Shown piece by piece: positions 15,720 through 23,737 of a stretch of 64,000 nucleotides of DNA; the stretch's first letter is position 1, and every line of letters begins with the position of its first letter. The notes under the pieces were generated by a model. It did no database searches. It worked only from the letters and a program-made list of their open reading frames with translations, and was not told the origin of the DNA. Source of the DNA: Chitinophagaceae bacterium DXS (GTDB taxonomy: Bacteria > Bacteroidota > Bacteroidia > Chitinophagales > Chitinophagaceae); assembly GCA_030345135.1 (NCBI GenBank), contig CP128386.1:4756548-4820547 (forward strand), read 5' to 3'. Made by a program: the position numbers and the translations under genes.

Positions 15720-17012
15720 TTACTTGCCAACTTTATGGCCGGCAATAGCAAAATATAAAATAAAGAGATAAGCCGGAACCATGATCCAAAAAGCCTGTTG
15801 TAAGCCAATCTGTTCGCCTAAAGTAGCCCACACTCTCGGTAATACAGCGCCGCCGCCAATACCCACAATAAGTAATGCAGAGCCTGTTTTTGTGAACTTG
15901 CCCAAACCTTCAATAGTCAAAGGCCACAATGCGGGCCATATCAAAGCATTCGCCAAACCAAGGAATGCGATAAACAACACTGAAGTATAACCAGATGTAA
16001 AGATCGCTGCAAGCGAAAATAAGAGACCGAGGATAGCCGATACTTTTAATGCGGTGTTCTGCGAAATATATTTAGGAATAGCTGCAATACCAATGAGGTA
16101 ACCTGCAAGCATGCCGATCATGGTGTATGTCGTAAAATGCTTTGCAACGTCAAGGCTGATCCCGATAGACTTTCCATAAACCTGGATGATATCGCCGGCC
16201 ATTACTTCCACACCCACATAAAGAAAAAGTGAAATAAAACCCAGCCACAAATATGGATAGCTGAAGAGGCTGCTTCTGTTAACTACAGCAGAAGATGCAT
16301 CATTCGAGTCTTCGCCTTCAGCCTTAACTTCCGGTAAATGAGAGAAATAAACAAACACAGCCAGTGCCACCAACACAGCAGCAATTATAACATAGGGAAG
16401 AATTACTCTCGAAGCAAGCAGATCAAGCTCAGCAGCTTTTTCTGCAGCATTCATTGTGAGCAATTTTGCTTCAAGTACGCTGGAATCTTTAAGAACAATG
16501 GCGCCAAGAATCAGCGGAGCAAGTGCACCCGCAGTCTTGTTACAAATACCCATAATACTGATGCGTTTTGCTGCGCTTTCAATTGGTCCTAAAATAGTGA
16601 TATAGGGATTGGAAGCAGTCTGTAGTAATGCAAGGCCGGTGCCTATCACAAAAAGGGCAAATAAGAAAAGTCCGAATGTGCGTGTCTTTGCCGCAGGAAT
16701 AAACAATAATGCACCAACAGCCATTACGAGCAATCCAAGCATCATTCCATTCTTAAAGCCTGTCTGCTTTAATACCCATGAAGAAGGAAACGCCATTACG
16801 GCGTATGAAATATAAAAAGCAAAAGTTACCGTTACCGCTTCTTTGGTCGTAAGCTGGCACGCTATACCGAGATACGGTATTAATGTACTGTTTGCCCATG
16901 TAACAAATCCGAAAATAAAAAACAGTATACCTATAATAAAAATAGCACCTGTTGTTTTGTTCTGCTGTGCGGATAACAATGGGGACGGTGGAGTTTTAAT
17001 AGCTGTTGACAT
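15720..17012 (-). CDS. FucP-type sugar MFS transporter
   Basis: About 430 residues from ATG 17012. The frame extends 27 codons further upstream, but that extension runs into the promoter/operator region and lacks family similarity. Twelve membrane helices are predicted. Signatures of the fucose/glucose/galactose (FucP) subfamily are present: FFIFGFVTWANSTLIPYL in helix 1, QTASNPYITILGP after helix 4, RISIMGICNKTAGALAPLI, and a C-terminal GGGAVLPRVWATLG. The likely function is sugar:H+ symport in the inner membrane (fucose, galactose or glucose). A perfect LacI-type operator lies 78 bp upstream of the start, implying sugar-responsive control. Confidence 0.9.
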   Translation of the reverse strand: MSTAIKTPPSPLLSAQQNKTTGAIFIIGILFFIFGFVTWANSTLIPYLGIACQLTTKEAVTVTFAFYISYAVMAFPSSWVLKQTGFKNGMMLGLLVMAVGALLFIPAAKTRTFGLFLFALFVIGTGLALLQTASNPYITILGPIESAAKRISIMGICNKTAGALAPLILGAIVLKDSSVLEAKLLTMNAAEKAAELDLLASRVILPYVIIAAVLVALAVFVYFSHLPEVKAEGEDSNDASSAVVNRSSLFSYPYLWLGFISLFLYVGVEVMAGDIIQVYGKSIGISLDVAKHFTTYTMIGMLAGYLIGIAAIPKYISQNTALKVSAILGLLFSLAAIFTSGYTSVLFIAFLGLANALIWPALWPLTIEGLGKFTKTGSALLIVGIGGGAVLPRVWATLGEQIGLQQAFWIMVPAYLFILYFAIAGHKVGK

Positions 17013-17440
17013 GTCAGTAGATTTCAGTTTTAAGTGCGATAAATATACCGATGGATTGTTTACTAACCTGAACTTAGTTATATAAATCCGCAAACGTTTG
17101 CTTAGAGTTATTAGCTTTAGCTATGAGCTATTAGCTTTGGGTATCAGGCGTCAGAATTGAAAATTGAAAGTTGAAAATTGAAAATGAGCATAAGGTACCA
17201 GGCTTCAGGCATAAGGCATAAGGCATAAGGTTTGAGATACCGGCTTTACGTATATCGTTGCATAAACAACTGCCTGCAATTGAGATTAACCATCAAGCTA
17301 CAAACATTTTGCAAATCTGCACATTTACACATTCGCACATTGATGATCATTTTCAATTTCCCTTATCAATTATCAATTAGCATTCGCACATTTGCATATT
17401 CACACATTCTCAATCATTTTCAATTGTCAATTATCAACTA
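17013..17440. other. Spacer between transporter promoter and GNAT 3' end
   Basis: Right after the transporter start lie the leader and the LacI-type palindrome (17090-17101). The rest is repeat words: AGCTTTAGCTATGAGCTATT (17108-17145), AATTGAAAATTGAAAG (17155-17185), GGCATAAGGCATAAGG (17210-17232), then inverted GCACATTTACACATTCGCAC and CAATTATCAATT words toward the GNAT stop. No gene is seen. Confidence 0.55.
17090..17101. promoter_or_regulatory. LacI/GalR-type operator GCAAACGTTTGC
   Basis: This is a perfect 12-bp palindrome with the central CG and AAACGTTT core typical of LacI-family regulators (compare PurR and CcpA sites). It sits in the upstream region of the FucP-type transporter. 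No LacI gene is in the window, so the regulator would act from elsewhere. Confidence 0.55.
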
Positions 17441-17446
17441 TCAATT
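17311..17446. repeat. 3' word array after the GNAT gene
   Basis: On the minus strand the array starts inside the stop codon (AAT-TGA forms the first AATTGA word). It continues AATTGATAGTTGATAATTGA, CAATTGAAAATG, then TGTGAATATGCAAATGTGCG. The orientation relative to the gene matches the other 3' arrays. Confidence 0.65.
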
Positions 17447-17992
17447 AAACTGCCATACCACAACGTTCCATTCATCATCAGCATCGCGGTAAGTATGAAT
17501 AGTTGTAAAGCCAACTTTTTCATGTGCCCGTTGAGAGCGTGCATTGCTTGTTGAAACTTCCGTAACCAGCAAATCAAAATCATTTGAATGCAGTGTTTTG
17601 TGATGTTGGTACAGTTTATTAAACAGGCCTTTGCTTCTGTATTCTTTAGCAATACATATTTGTCCCATTATATAGTAACGGAAATCATGCAATGGTTTGT
17701 CCTTATAAATAACTTTTTCAGTATGGCTGATCATTGTGGCCAGATCTGGATGAAAGCTGCTTGCCTCCCGTGGTGTAACAAGTGCATAACCAACCACTTT
17801 ATCGCCATCTTTGGCAATAATACTTGGCACAAGCTTGTGCATCTGCTGCAAGAGTTCAAGCGAATACAGCCAGGTAACAAAACCCTGTTCCTGTTTTTCT
17901 TCAGCAGAAAGCCCGTGCTTGATGTTCTCTTTGTTCAATGCATGAATCTGCTCCAGCTCATTATTTGTGCTAACGGTTGTTATTTCTATCAT
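17441..17992 (-). CDS. GNAT family N-acetyltransferase
   Basis: 183 residues. The acetyl-CoA-binding core is visible as ICIAKEYRSKGLFNKLY (residues about 111-127), the Q/RxxGxG/A-equivalent motif of the GNAT fold, preceded by DKVVGYALV (beta-4-like) and followed by LLVTEVSTSNARSQRAHEKVGF, a typical motif B with the conserved Asn/Ala-x-x-x-Y/H-x-K-x-G-F. It transfers an acetyl group to an unknown amine. Cytosolic and monocistronic. The substrate cannot be read from the sequence. Confidence 0.82.
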   Translation of the reverse strand: MIEITTVSTNNELEQIHALNKENIKHGLSAEEKQEQGFVTWLYSLELLQQMHKLVPSIIAKDGDKVVGYALVTPREASSFHPDLATMISHTEKVIYKDKPLHDFRYYIMGQICIAKEYRSKGLFNKLYQHHKTLHSNDFDLLVTEVSTSNARSQRAHEKVGFTTIHTYRDADDEWNVVVWQFN

Positions 17993-18108
17993 GGCCGCAA
18001 TGTATAGATTCAGTCATTAAATCCAAAATCAATGCGTCTTGAAGACGATAACCGAGGGAAGAATTTTGTTGATAACGAGAGTTTTAGGCGTGAAACATTT
18101 AGTTTTTA

Positions 18109-18138
18109 CTTGCTAATTCATCAAACTCCTTATTTTTG
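18109..18138 (+). promoter_or_regulatory. Promoter of accD
   Basis: TATTTTTG (18131-18138) matches TAnnTTTG, with CTTG (18109-18112) 18 nt upstream as a weak -33. The ATG at 18168 follows about 30 nt downstream. Confidence 0.45.
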
Positions 18139-18167
18139 CCTTCTTCTACAATTATAATGGTTTGATT

Positions 18168-19103
18168 ATGAAAAAAGAAGAGGATTTTGACTCTAATTTA
18201 TCAGGCGAAGAAGAAAGTAGTGATAACCCGGTAGGCGCGGCGAACGCAGAAGCGAGGGAAAAGTGGTACAGGCGTTTTAGAAAAGGGATTACTACAGCCA
18301 CTGCAGAAAAAAAAGAAACACCTGAAGGGCTTTGGAGCAAATGCCCCGAATGTAATTATATATGCACAACAACAGAATTGAAAGAAAACCTGTTTGTTTG
18401 TCCGAAATGTAATTATCACCACCGCATAGGCAGTGAGGAATATTATGAGATCCTGTTTGACAACGGTGAGTATATTTCTCTCTTCGATAATATTACCAGC
18501 CGTGACTTTTTAGGATTTACTGATTTAAAGCCTTACCAAAAGCGTTTGGATGACATTCATGCAAAAACAGATCTGAAAGACAGTATGCGTGTTGCAGTGG
18601 GTAAGATTGATGGTGAAGAAATGGTGATTGCATGTATGGATTTCGAATTTATTGGTGGCTCGTTGGGCAGTGTGATGGGCGAGAAGTTCAGCCGTGCCGT
18701 GGATTACGCCATTCAGCATAAATTACCTTATATGGTAATAAGCAAGAGTGGTGGTGCCCGTATGATGGAAAGCGCATTCAGCCTGATGCAGCTTGCAAAA
18801 ACCAGTGGTAAACTGTCTCAGTTAAGTGATGCCGGACTGCCTTATATTTCCATGCTAACAGATCCAACATTTGGCGGTATTTCTGCAAGCTTCGGAATGC
18901 TTGGCGACCTGAACATAGCAGAGCCCGGAGCGCTGATTGGTTTTGCCGGTCCGCGTGTTATCAAGGAGACCATCAAAAAAGATTTACCGGAAGGCTTCCA
19001 GCGAAGCGAGTTTCTGCTGGAACATGGTTTCCTGGATTTTATTATTGACAGAAAATTATTAAAACAACGCCTGAAACACTTAATAGTGCTGTTCAGGGAT
19101 TAA
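18168..19103 (+). CDS. accD: Acetyl-CoA carboxylase carboxyltransferase subunit beta
   Basis: 311 residues from ATG 18168, preferred over a TTG two codons upstream. The four-Cys zinc ribbon is present (Cys59, Cys62, Cys78, Cys81 in CPECNY and CPKCNYHH). The crotonase-fold carboxyltransferase domain follows: [16 protein letters not shown], the [12 protein letters not shown] oxyanion loop and [13 protein letters not shown]. With AccA it transfers the carboxyl group from biotin to acetyl-CoA, making malonyl-CoA for fatty-acid synthesis. The acidic N-terminal 25 residues ([14 protein letters not shown]) are an extension compared with E. coli AccD. No accA is adjacent. The stop is followed at once by AATTGATAATTGAAAATG words. 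Confidence 0.95.
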   Translation: MKKEEDFDSNLSGEEESSDNPVGAANAEAREKWYRRFRKGITTATAEKKETPEGLWSKCPECNYICTTTELKENLFVCPKCNYHHRIGSEEYYEILFDNGEYISLFDNITSRDFLGFTDLKPYQKRLDDIHAKTDLKDSMRVAVGKIDGEEMVIACMDFEFIGGSLGSVMGEKFSRAVDYAIQHKLPYMVISKSGGARMMESAFSLMQLAKTSGKLSQLSDAGLPYISMLTDPTFGGISASFGMLGDLNIAEPGALIGFAGPRVIKETIKKDLPEGFQRSEFLLEHGFLDFIIDRKLLKQRLKHLIVLFRD

Positions 19104-19105
19104 AA

Positions 19106-19142
19106 TTTTCAATTGATAATTGAAAATGGACAATTGAAAATG
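19106..19142. repeat. 3' word array after accD
   Basis: TTTTCAATTGATAATTGAAA followed by ATGGACAATTGAAAATG starts two bases after the accD stop. The first part is nearly self-complementary (TTTTCAATT/AATTGAAAA) and could form a small hairpin. Confidence 0.6.
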
Positions 19143-19247
19143 AATTTCCAAACGAAAAGCGTTTAGAAATTCATTTTTGTTTTTTGAGAAGCGTGCGCAT
19201 CGTGTATCAACATGCTGCGTACTTTGTAAATCGTAGTTGACTAGTAT

Positions 19248-19688
19248 ATGGCAAAGGAGATGAATAACAGGCAGGCTTACTTCAACTATCACATAGAAGA
19301 TAAATATGTGGCCGGCCTTGTATTGCTTGGAACAGAGGTTAAATCCATCCGCGAAGGAAAAGTGAGCTTTAACGACAGTTTTTGTCTTTTTGACAACGGA
19401 GAACTATGGGTGAGGGGATTGTACATTGCCGAATACAAATTGGGCACTTCTAACAATCATATTGCTGTTCACGACAGGAAATTATTATTAAACAAACGTG
19501 AACTAAAAAAGCTGCAATCTGCGTTAAAGGAAAAAGGGTTGACTATAGTGCCGTTACGTGTCTTTTTTAACGAAAAACAGTTGGTAAAGCTTGAAATCGG
19601 GCTGGCAAAAGGTAAAAAAATTCATGATAAGCGTGAAACCATAAAGCAACGGGATACTGAAAAAGAAATAAAGCGCTTTTTAAAGTAG
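19248..19688 (+). CDS. smpB: SsrA-binding protein
   Basis: 146 residues, the usual SmpB length. The OB-fold core is recognisable: NRQAYFNYHIEDKYVAG, GLVLLGTEVKSIREGKVS, a beta-barrel through NHIAVHDRKLLLNKREL, and a basic C-terminal tail (KKIHDKRETIKQRDTEKEI) that inserts into the ribosome in tmRNA-mediated trans-translation. It delivers tmRNA to stalled ribosomes. The ATG at 19248 is the only start giving the full N-terminus. tmRNA itself is not in the window. It is co-directional with accD but separated by a 3' array, so it probably has its own promoter. Confidence 0.95.
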   Translation: MAKEMNNRQAYFNYHIEDKYVAGLVLLGTEVKSIREGKVSFNDSFCLFDNGELWVRGLYIAEYKLGTSNNHIAVHDRKLLLNKRELKKLQSALKEKGLTIVPLRVFFNEKQLVKLEIGLAKGKKIHDKRETIKQRDTEKEIKRFLK

Positions 19689-19888
19689 TGACTTCGATTG
19701 TTGTTGGAGAGATATTAACATACCGCAAAACCGCTCCTGATATAGCAAAAGTTACGCACGTATAACGATCCTATAACATACTTCCCTCTATATTTGTAGA
19801 CAATGGCCGGTGCACAAAGTTGGCTGATGCAGTAACCGGTAGTGGGTGTTTCAAAATGACTCACATCTTTACAACGTAAAATTTTTGT

Positions 19889-20770
19889 ATGAGTAATTTG
19901 CCAGCAGAAAATAGCTTTGAATCCCAAAAAAATATACGTGCATTCGGGTATACGGTTGGCGTTTGTGTGGGGATATTCCTGCTTTTCTTTTTGACAAGCT
20001 GGACATTGCCACAATTGCCCCAGCCCATACAGGATGAAGGAGTTGAAGTTAATCTCGGTAACAGTGACCAGGGACTGGGTGACGTGGCTCCGATGATTCC
20101 GGGTGAGCCCAACGAATCTACTGAGACAAATGTAAATCCTGTAGCTGTTTCTTCTCCCGCCCCGGCGCAGGAAGATAATAAGCTGGAAGAAGATAATGCT
20201 CCGGATGCAACGCCAATCAATCCGTCAAAACCCGCAGTAAAACCCAATCCTAATTCTACAACACGTACTGAAGTAAAAAAACATACAGTAAAAACCACCG
20301 CTAATCCAACACCTGCACCTCCAAGACCAAAGGCTGTTTATGCAGGAGGTAAAAATTCAGGTAACGGAGGCAATGGCGCGGATAGTTACAACGGTGTTCG
20401 CAACCAGGGAATCGCGGGTGGAAATGGCGATCAGGGCAAAGCCAACGGTAATCCAAACTCTGACAGCTATACCGGTAATGGCGGAACGGGTCACTCCGGC
20501 ATTCGCGTAACCGGAAAGTTGAGTAACCGTCGTGTTTCTTTGCCTGCCATGACGGACGACTTTAACGAGCGCGGCGTTGTTGTTATGGATATAGTTGTAA
20601 ATGCGGATGGCAAAGTTATCAGCGCAACAGCCCAACCAAAAGGAACCACTACCACAAGTTCCAAACTCAAAGAGATCGCAAGGCGCAAGGCCATGCAGTT
20701 AAAATTTGCTGCCAACAATAATGAGACGGAGACCGGATCAATTTTTTTTACCTTCAAGTTGCAGGAATAG
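19889..20770 (+). CDS. TonB-family energy-transducer-like protein
   Basis: 293 residues: a short cytosolic head, one membrane helix (about 19-38, TVGVCVGIFLLFFLTSW), a long Pro/Asn/Thr-rich periplasmic linker with a Gly-Asn-rich section (GGKNSGNGGNGADSYNG), and a C-terminal globular domain (about 205-293) with ERGVVVMDIVVNADGKVI and IFFTFKLQE, typical of TonB C-terminal domains (beta-alpha-beta). It should couple inner-membrane proton motive force to outer-membrane receptors. The two SusC receptors in the window are possible clients (inference). exbB/exbD are not seen upstream in the window. folC follows 227 bp later, an arrangement common in related bacteria. Confidence 0.8.
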   Translation: MSNLPAENSFESQKNIRAFGYTVGVCVGIFLLFFLTSWTLPQLPQPIQDEGVEVNLGNSDQGLGDVAPMIPGEPNESTETNVNPVAVSSPAPAQEDNKLEEDNAPDATPINPSKPAVKPNPNSTTRTEVKKHTVKTTANPTPAPPRPKAVYAGGKNSGNGGNGADSYNGVRNQGIAGGNGDQGKANGNPNSDSYTGNGGTGHSGIRVTGKLSNRRVSLPAMTDDFNERGVVVMDIVVNADGKVISATAQPKGTTTTSSKLKEIARRKAMQLKFAANNNETETGSIFFTFKLQE

Positions 20771-20997
20771 TTATACGTTGTACGTTTTTGCGTTGCGAAA
20801 ACATGCAAAATCGCGTACTGAATTATTCTTCTAGATTCCTGGTCAATTTATTTGGAAATCCTGAAACAAAATGTGCAATTTTACATGCATAACTTATTGG
20901 TTATAATGTAATACGTATAGCCTCGATTCCAGATTACATCAACCGGAGAGGACGTATAACGCATAACTTACAACGTATAACGTATAACGTAAAACGT
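20771..20997. repeat. TACGT-word arrays flanking the tonB-folC spacer
   Basis: TTATACGTTGTACGTTTTTG starts at the tonB-like stop (20771-20791). The inverted form (ACGTATAACGCATAACTTAC, ACGTATAACGTAAAACGT) fills 20951-20997 and runs up to the folC ATG. The two halves face each other across about 160 bp of AT-rich DNA that may carry the folC promoter. Confidence 0.65.
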
Positions 20998-22287
20998 ATG
21001 AATTACCAGCAAACTATCGAGTTTCTATTTAACGCTTTACCCATGTTTAGCCGCGTTGGTGCGGCAGCTTTCAGAAAAGATCTTGATAATACGATCAGAC
21101 TTTGCGAGGCTTTGGGTAATCCCCAAAATAAATTTAAGAGTATTCATATTGCCGGAACAAATGGAAAGGGTTCAACAAGTCATATGTTGGCTGCAATATT
21201 GCAATCTGCAGGTTATAAAACCGGCTTGTATACTTCACCTCATCTAAAAGATTTCAGGGAACGCATAAAAGTCGATGGAAAGCTCTGCAGCGAAGATTTT
21301 ATTGTTGATTTCACGCAGCGCATCCAGCCGTTAATAGAAGAGTTAAATCCCTCTTTTTTTGAGATAACGGTTGCTATGGCATTTGAATATTTCGCTCGGC
21401 AGAAAGTAGACATAGCTGTGATTGAAGTAGGGCTGGGCGGCAGACTTGATAGTACAAATATTATTACACCTGAATTATCTGTAATCACTAACATCGGGTA
21501 TGATCACATGAATATGCTGGGCGATTCACTCGACAAGATTGCGTTTGAGAAGGCTGGTATTATAAAGAAAGATATTCCCGTTGTAATAGGCGAGTGGCTG
21601 CCGGAAACGAAGCCTGTGTTTGCTTCTGCAGCTGAAGAAAGAAAGGCTCCGATAATTTTTGCGCAGGAAAATAAATGGGTAACGGAGTGGACCTTTGCAC
21701 ACCATCATTTATTCGTTACTGTTGCAGATAAAAGAACAGATGACCGCCCTGTTTATGAATTGGATCTTCCTGGTGTATATCAAACCAAGAATGTGGTTAC
21801 GGTGCTGGAAGTGGTTCACCAACTGCGCCTGTCAGGATGGAAGCTGGATGAGCCAGTGGTGAAAGATGCATTGAAACAGGTAAAAAGGCTCACAGGGTTA
21901 CACGGACGCTGGGAGCTTGTGCAGGAGAACCCTTCGGTTATATTGGATGTTTGTCATAATGAAGATGGGATAAGGCAGCTCGCCCAGCAAGTGGAATTAA
22001 GTAAGTACAACGATCTGCACATTGTGTTGGGCATGGTGAAAGACAAAGACATTTCAAAAGTGCTGCCACTTCTTCCCAAAAACGCCGTTTATTATTTTAC
22101 CAAAGCACAAATTCCACGGGCTTTAGATGAAACAGAACTTGAACGTCAGGCTGCTGAAGCAGGCTTGAAAGGCAAGAATTATCCGGATGTAAATACTGCG
22201 CTGCAATCAGCAAAACAACATGCGGGAAAGGAGGACATGATTATTGTATGTGGAAGTGTATTTTTAGTGGGTGAAGTGGTAGTATAA
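20998..22287 (+). CDS. folC: Bifunctional folylpolyglutamate synthase / dihydrofolate synthase
   Basis: 429 residues of the Mur-ligase superfamily. The P-loop is HIAGTNGKGSTSHML (about 50-64), followed by TSPHLKDFRERI. The central ATPase has VIEVGLGGRLDSTN and NIGYDHMNMLGDSLDKIAFEKAGI, and the C-terminal domain starts near LHGRWELVQENPSVILDVCHN. It adds glutamate to dihydropteroate and to folates in the cytosol. The start ATG is immediately preceded by a repeat array, leaving almost no room for a conventional ribosome-binding site. Monocistronic, or the end of the tonB-like unit. Confidence 0.95.
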   Translation: MNYQQTIEFLFNALPMFSRVGAAAFRKDLDNTIRLCEALGNPQNKFKSIHIAGTNGKGSTSHMLAAILQSAGYKTGLYTSPHLKDFRERIKVDGKLCSEDFIVDFTQRIQPLIEELNPSFFEITVAMAFEYFARQKVDIAVIEVGLGGRLDSTNIITPELSVITNIGYDHMNMLGDSLDKIAFEKAGIIKKDIPVVIGEWLPETKPVFASAAEERKAPIIFAQENKWVTEWTFAHHHLFVTVADKRTDDRPVYELDLPGVYQTKNVVTVLEVVHQLRLSGWKLDEPVVKDALKQVKRLTGLHGRWELVQENPSVILDVCHNEDGIRQLAQQVELSKYNDLHIVLGMVKDKDISKVLPLLPKNAVYYFTKAQIPRALDETELERQAAEAGLKGKNYPDVNTALQSAKQHAGKEDMIIVCGSVFLVGEVVV

Positions 22288-22308
22288 CTCAAAACAATTT
22301 AGGAGAGA

Positions 22309-22840
22309 TTTTTTAAACCATATAAGGCATATAAGGATATATAAGCAGTTTGATTAAAACTTATATTCCCTTCTATACAACTAGTGAATAGTGAATAGTC
22401 AATGGTGAAGGGCACAAACTGGCTGAGTAAATGTATGCAGCTCTAGCCATGACGGACCTCCGGCGTAACTTCTTGTACGCCCTTATATACCTTCTATACA
22501 ACTAGTGAATAGTCAATAGTCAATGGTGAAAGTTCGGTCTGGCTAAGTAAATGTAAAGTCATTTAAGTGCAATTATTATCGCAGGCAAAATTCTTATGTG
22601 CTCTTATATGCCTTATATGGTTTAAAAAACTTCGCTTCGGTCTGCTTTGCGCTTTAAGCTTTGTGCTTTAAGCTTTACAAGTTGTTTACCATGAAACGTT
22701 GGCGCGGCCGACCCCTTACTTATACGGTTCAAAAAACTTCGCTTCGGTCAGCTTTGAGCTTTAGGCTTTGGGCTTTAAGCTTTATCAGTTGTTTACTATG
22801 AACGTTGGCGCGGCCAACTCCTTGCTTATATGGTTAAAAT
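22309..22840. repeat. Composite repeat island framed by a perfect 27-bp inverted repeat
   Basis: TTTTTTAAACCATATAAGGC and 7 more bases (22309-22335) recur perfectly inverted at 22603-22629. Inside, a segment starting CCTTCTATACAACTAGTGAA occurs at about 22369-22434 and 22490-22555. From 22612 a roughly 107-bp unit (CTTATATGGTTTAAAAAACT, then AAGCTTT words, then CGTTGGCGCGGCC) is tandemly duplicated (22612-22718 and 22719-22824), with a third truncated start at 22825. There is no ORF. It fills the spacer between the 3' ends of folC and cutC. Confidence 0.75.
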
Positions 22841-22857
22841 CATTTTCTTACACGGTG

Positions 22858-23577
22858 CTATGTTGTTAGCAAAGCATCTTTCATCTTTCCAATCTCCGCT
22901 TTATCAACTATCATATTTTCCAGTGTTTCCTGCATAGTTGTGCAGGTAAAACTCATTTCAGATGGAACCAGTTTCCTCGCTGATGAATGGAGTTCCTGCA
23001 CGCCGGTATAAGCCGCCAGCTCTTTTATGTTGTTGCTTCTAACACCGGATCCGGGCATAATGATCATGCGGCCGGAGGCTTGTTGATTTAATTGTTTGAT
23101 AAGTTCCTTGTTGTCAAACGCATTAGGCACCTGTCCGCTGGTCAGAATGCGTTTGCATCCTGTGCGGATGACATCTTCGAGCGATTGCAGGGGATCTTTG
23201 GCTCTGTCAAATGCGCGGTGAAAAGTTACATCAAGTGAAGAGGCCAATTCTGTAAGTATTGAAGTCCGCTCAACATCAATGCTTCCATCCCTGTTAAGTA
23301 AGCCTACAACAAATCCTTTGAACCCAAGTTCTTTTACAAGCTGCACATCTTTCTTTATTACTTCAAATTCGTCATCAGAATAAAGAAAGTCGCCACCCCT
23401 TGGGCGAATGATGGGAAATACTGGTATAGATATTTTTTCTATAACCGTTTTTAATGTGCCATAAGACGGAGTGGTACCTCCATCATAAGGGTTTTCGCAA
23501 AGTTCAATTCTGTCTGCACCGGCTTTGACCGCCAACAGCGCTGATTCTATATTAAAGACTGCAATCTCAAGCGTCAT
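22858..23577 (-). CDS. cutC: Copper homeostasis protein CutC family
   Basis: 240 residues from ATG 23577. The frame stays open 34 codons further upstream, but those codons are a translated repeat array (His/Ser/Phe-rich), so I reject that start. CutC TIM-barrel motifs: LEIAVFNIESALLAVKAGADRIELCENPYDGGTTPSYG at the N-terminus (family ELC and GGTTPS blocks), FPIIRPRGGDFLYSD, FHRAFDRAKDPLQSLED and LTSGQ, then MPGSGVRSNNI. The family has long been linked to copper tolerance, though the molecular activity is unsettled. It follows the glycosylasparaginase gene on the same strand. Confidence 0.9.
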   Translation of the reverse strand: MTLEIAVFNIESALLAVKAGADRIELCENPYDGGTTPSYGTLKTVIEKISIPVFPIIRPRGGDFLYSDDEFEVIKKDVQLVKELGFKGFVVGLLNRDGSIDVERTSILTELASSLDVTFHRAFDRAKDPLQSLEDVIRTGCKRILTSGQVPNAFDNKELIKQLNQQASGRMIIMPGSGVRSNNIKELAAYTGVQELHSSARKLVPSEMSFTCTTMQETLENMIVDKAEIGKMKDALLTT

Positions 23578-23735
23578 GTAGTTGAAAATTGAAAAGGGAA
23601 AATTGATAATGTGCGAATATGCGAATGTGCAAATGTGCGAATGTGCAAATGTGAAATGTGAAAATGTGAGAATATGCAAATGCTATACAATGTGCTACAT
23701 TTTCAATTTTCAATTGTCAATTCTCCATTGAAAAT
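23578..23735. repeat. Word array between asparaginase and cutC genes
   Basis: Reading on the minus strand from the asparaginase stop: AATTGACAATTGAAAATTGA, then TTGCACATTCGCACATTTGC words, then inverted TCAATTTTCCCTTTTCAATT reaching the cutC ATG. The outer words are inverted relative to each other. This array produces the false N-terminal extension of cutC. Confidence 0.65.
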
Positions 23736-23737
23736 AT

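Noticed and set aside
15720-17093. Upstream start (17093) for the FucP-type transporter
   Set aside because: The extra 27 codons overlap the LacI-type operator region and have no family similarity; ATG 17012 fits the family length.
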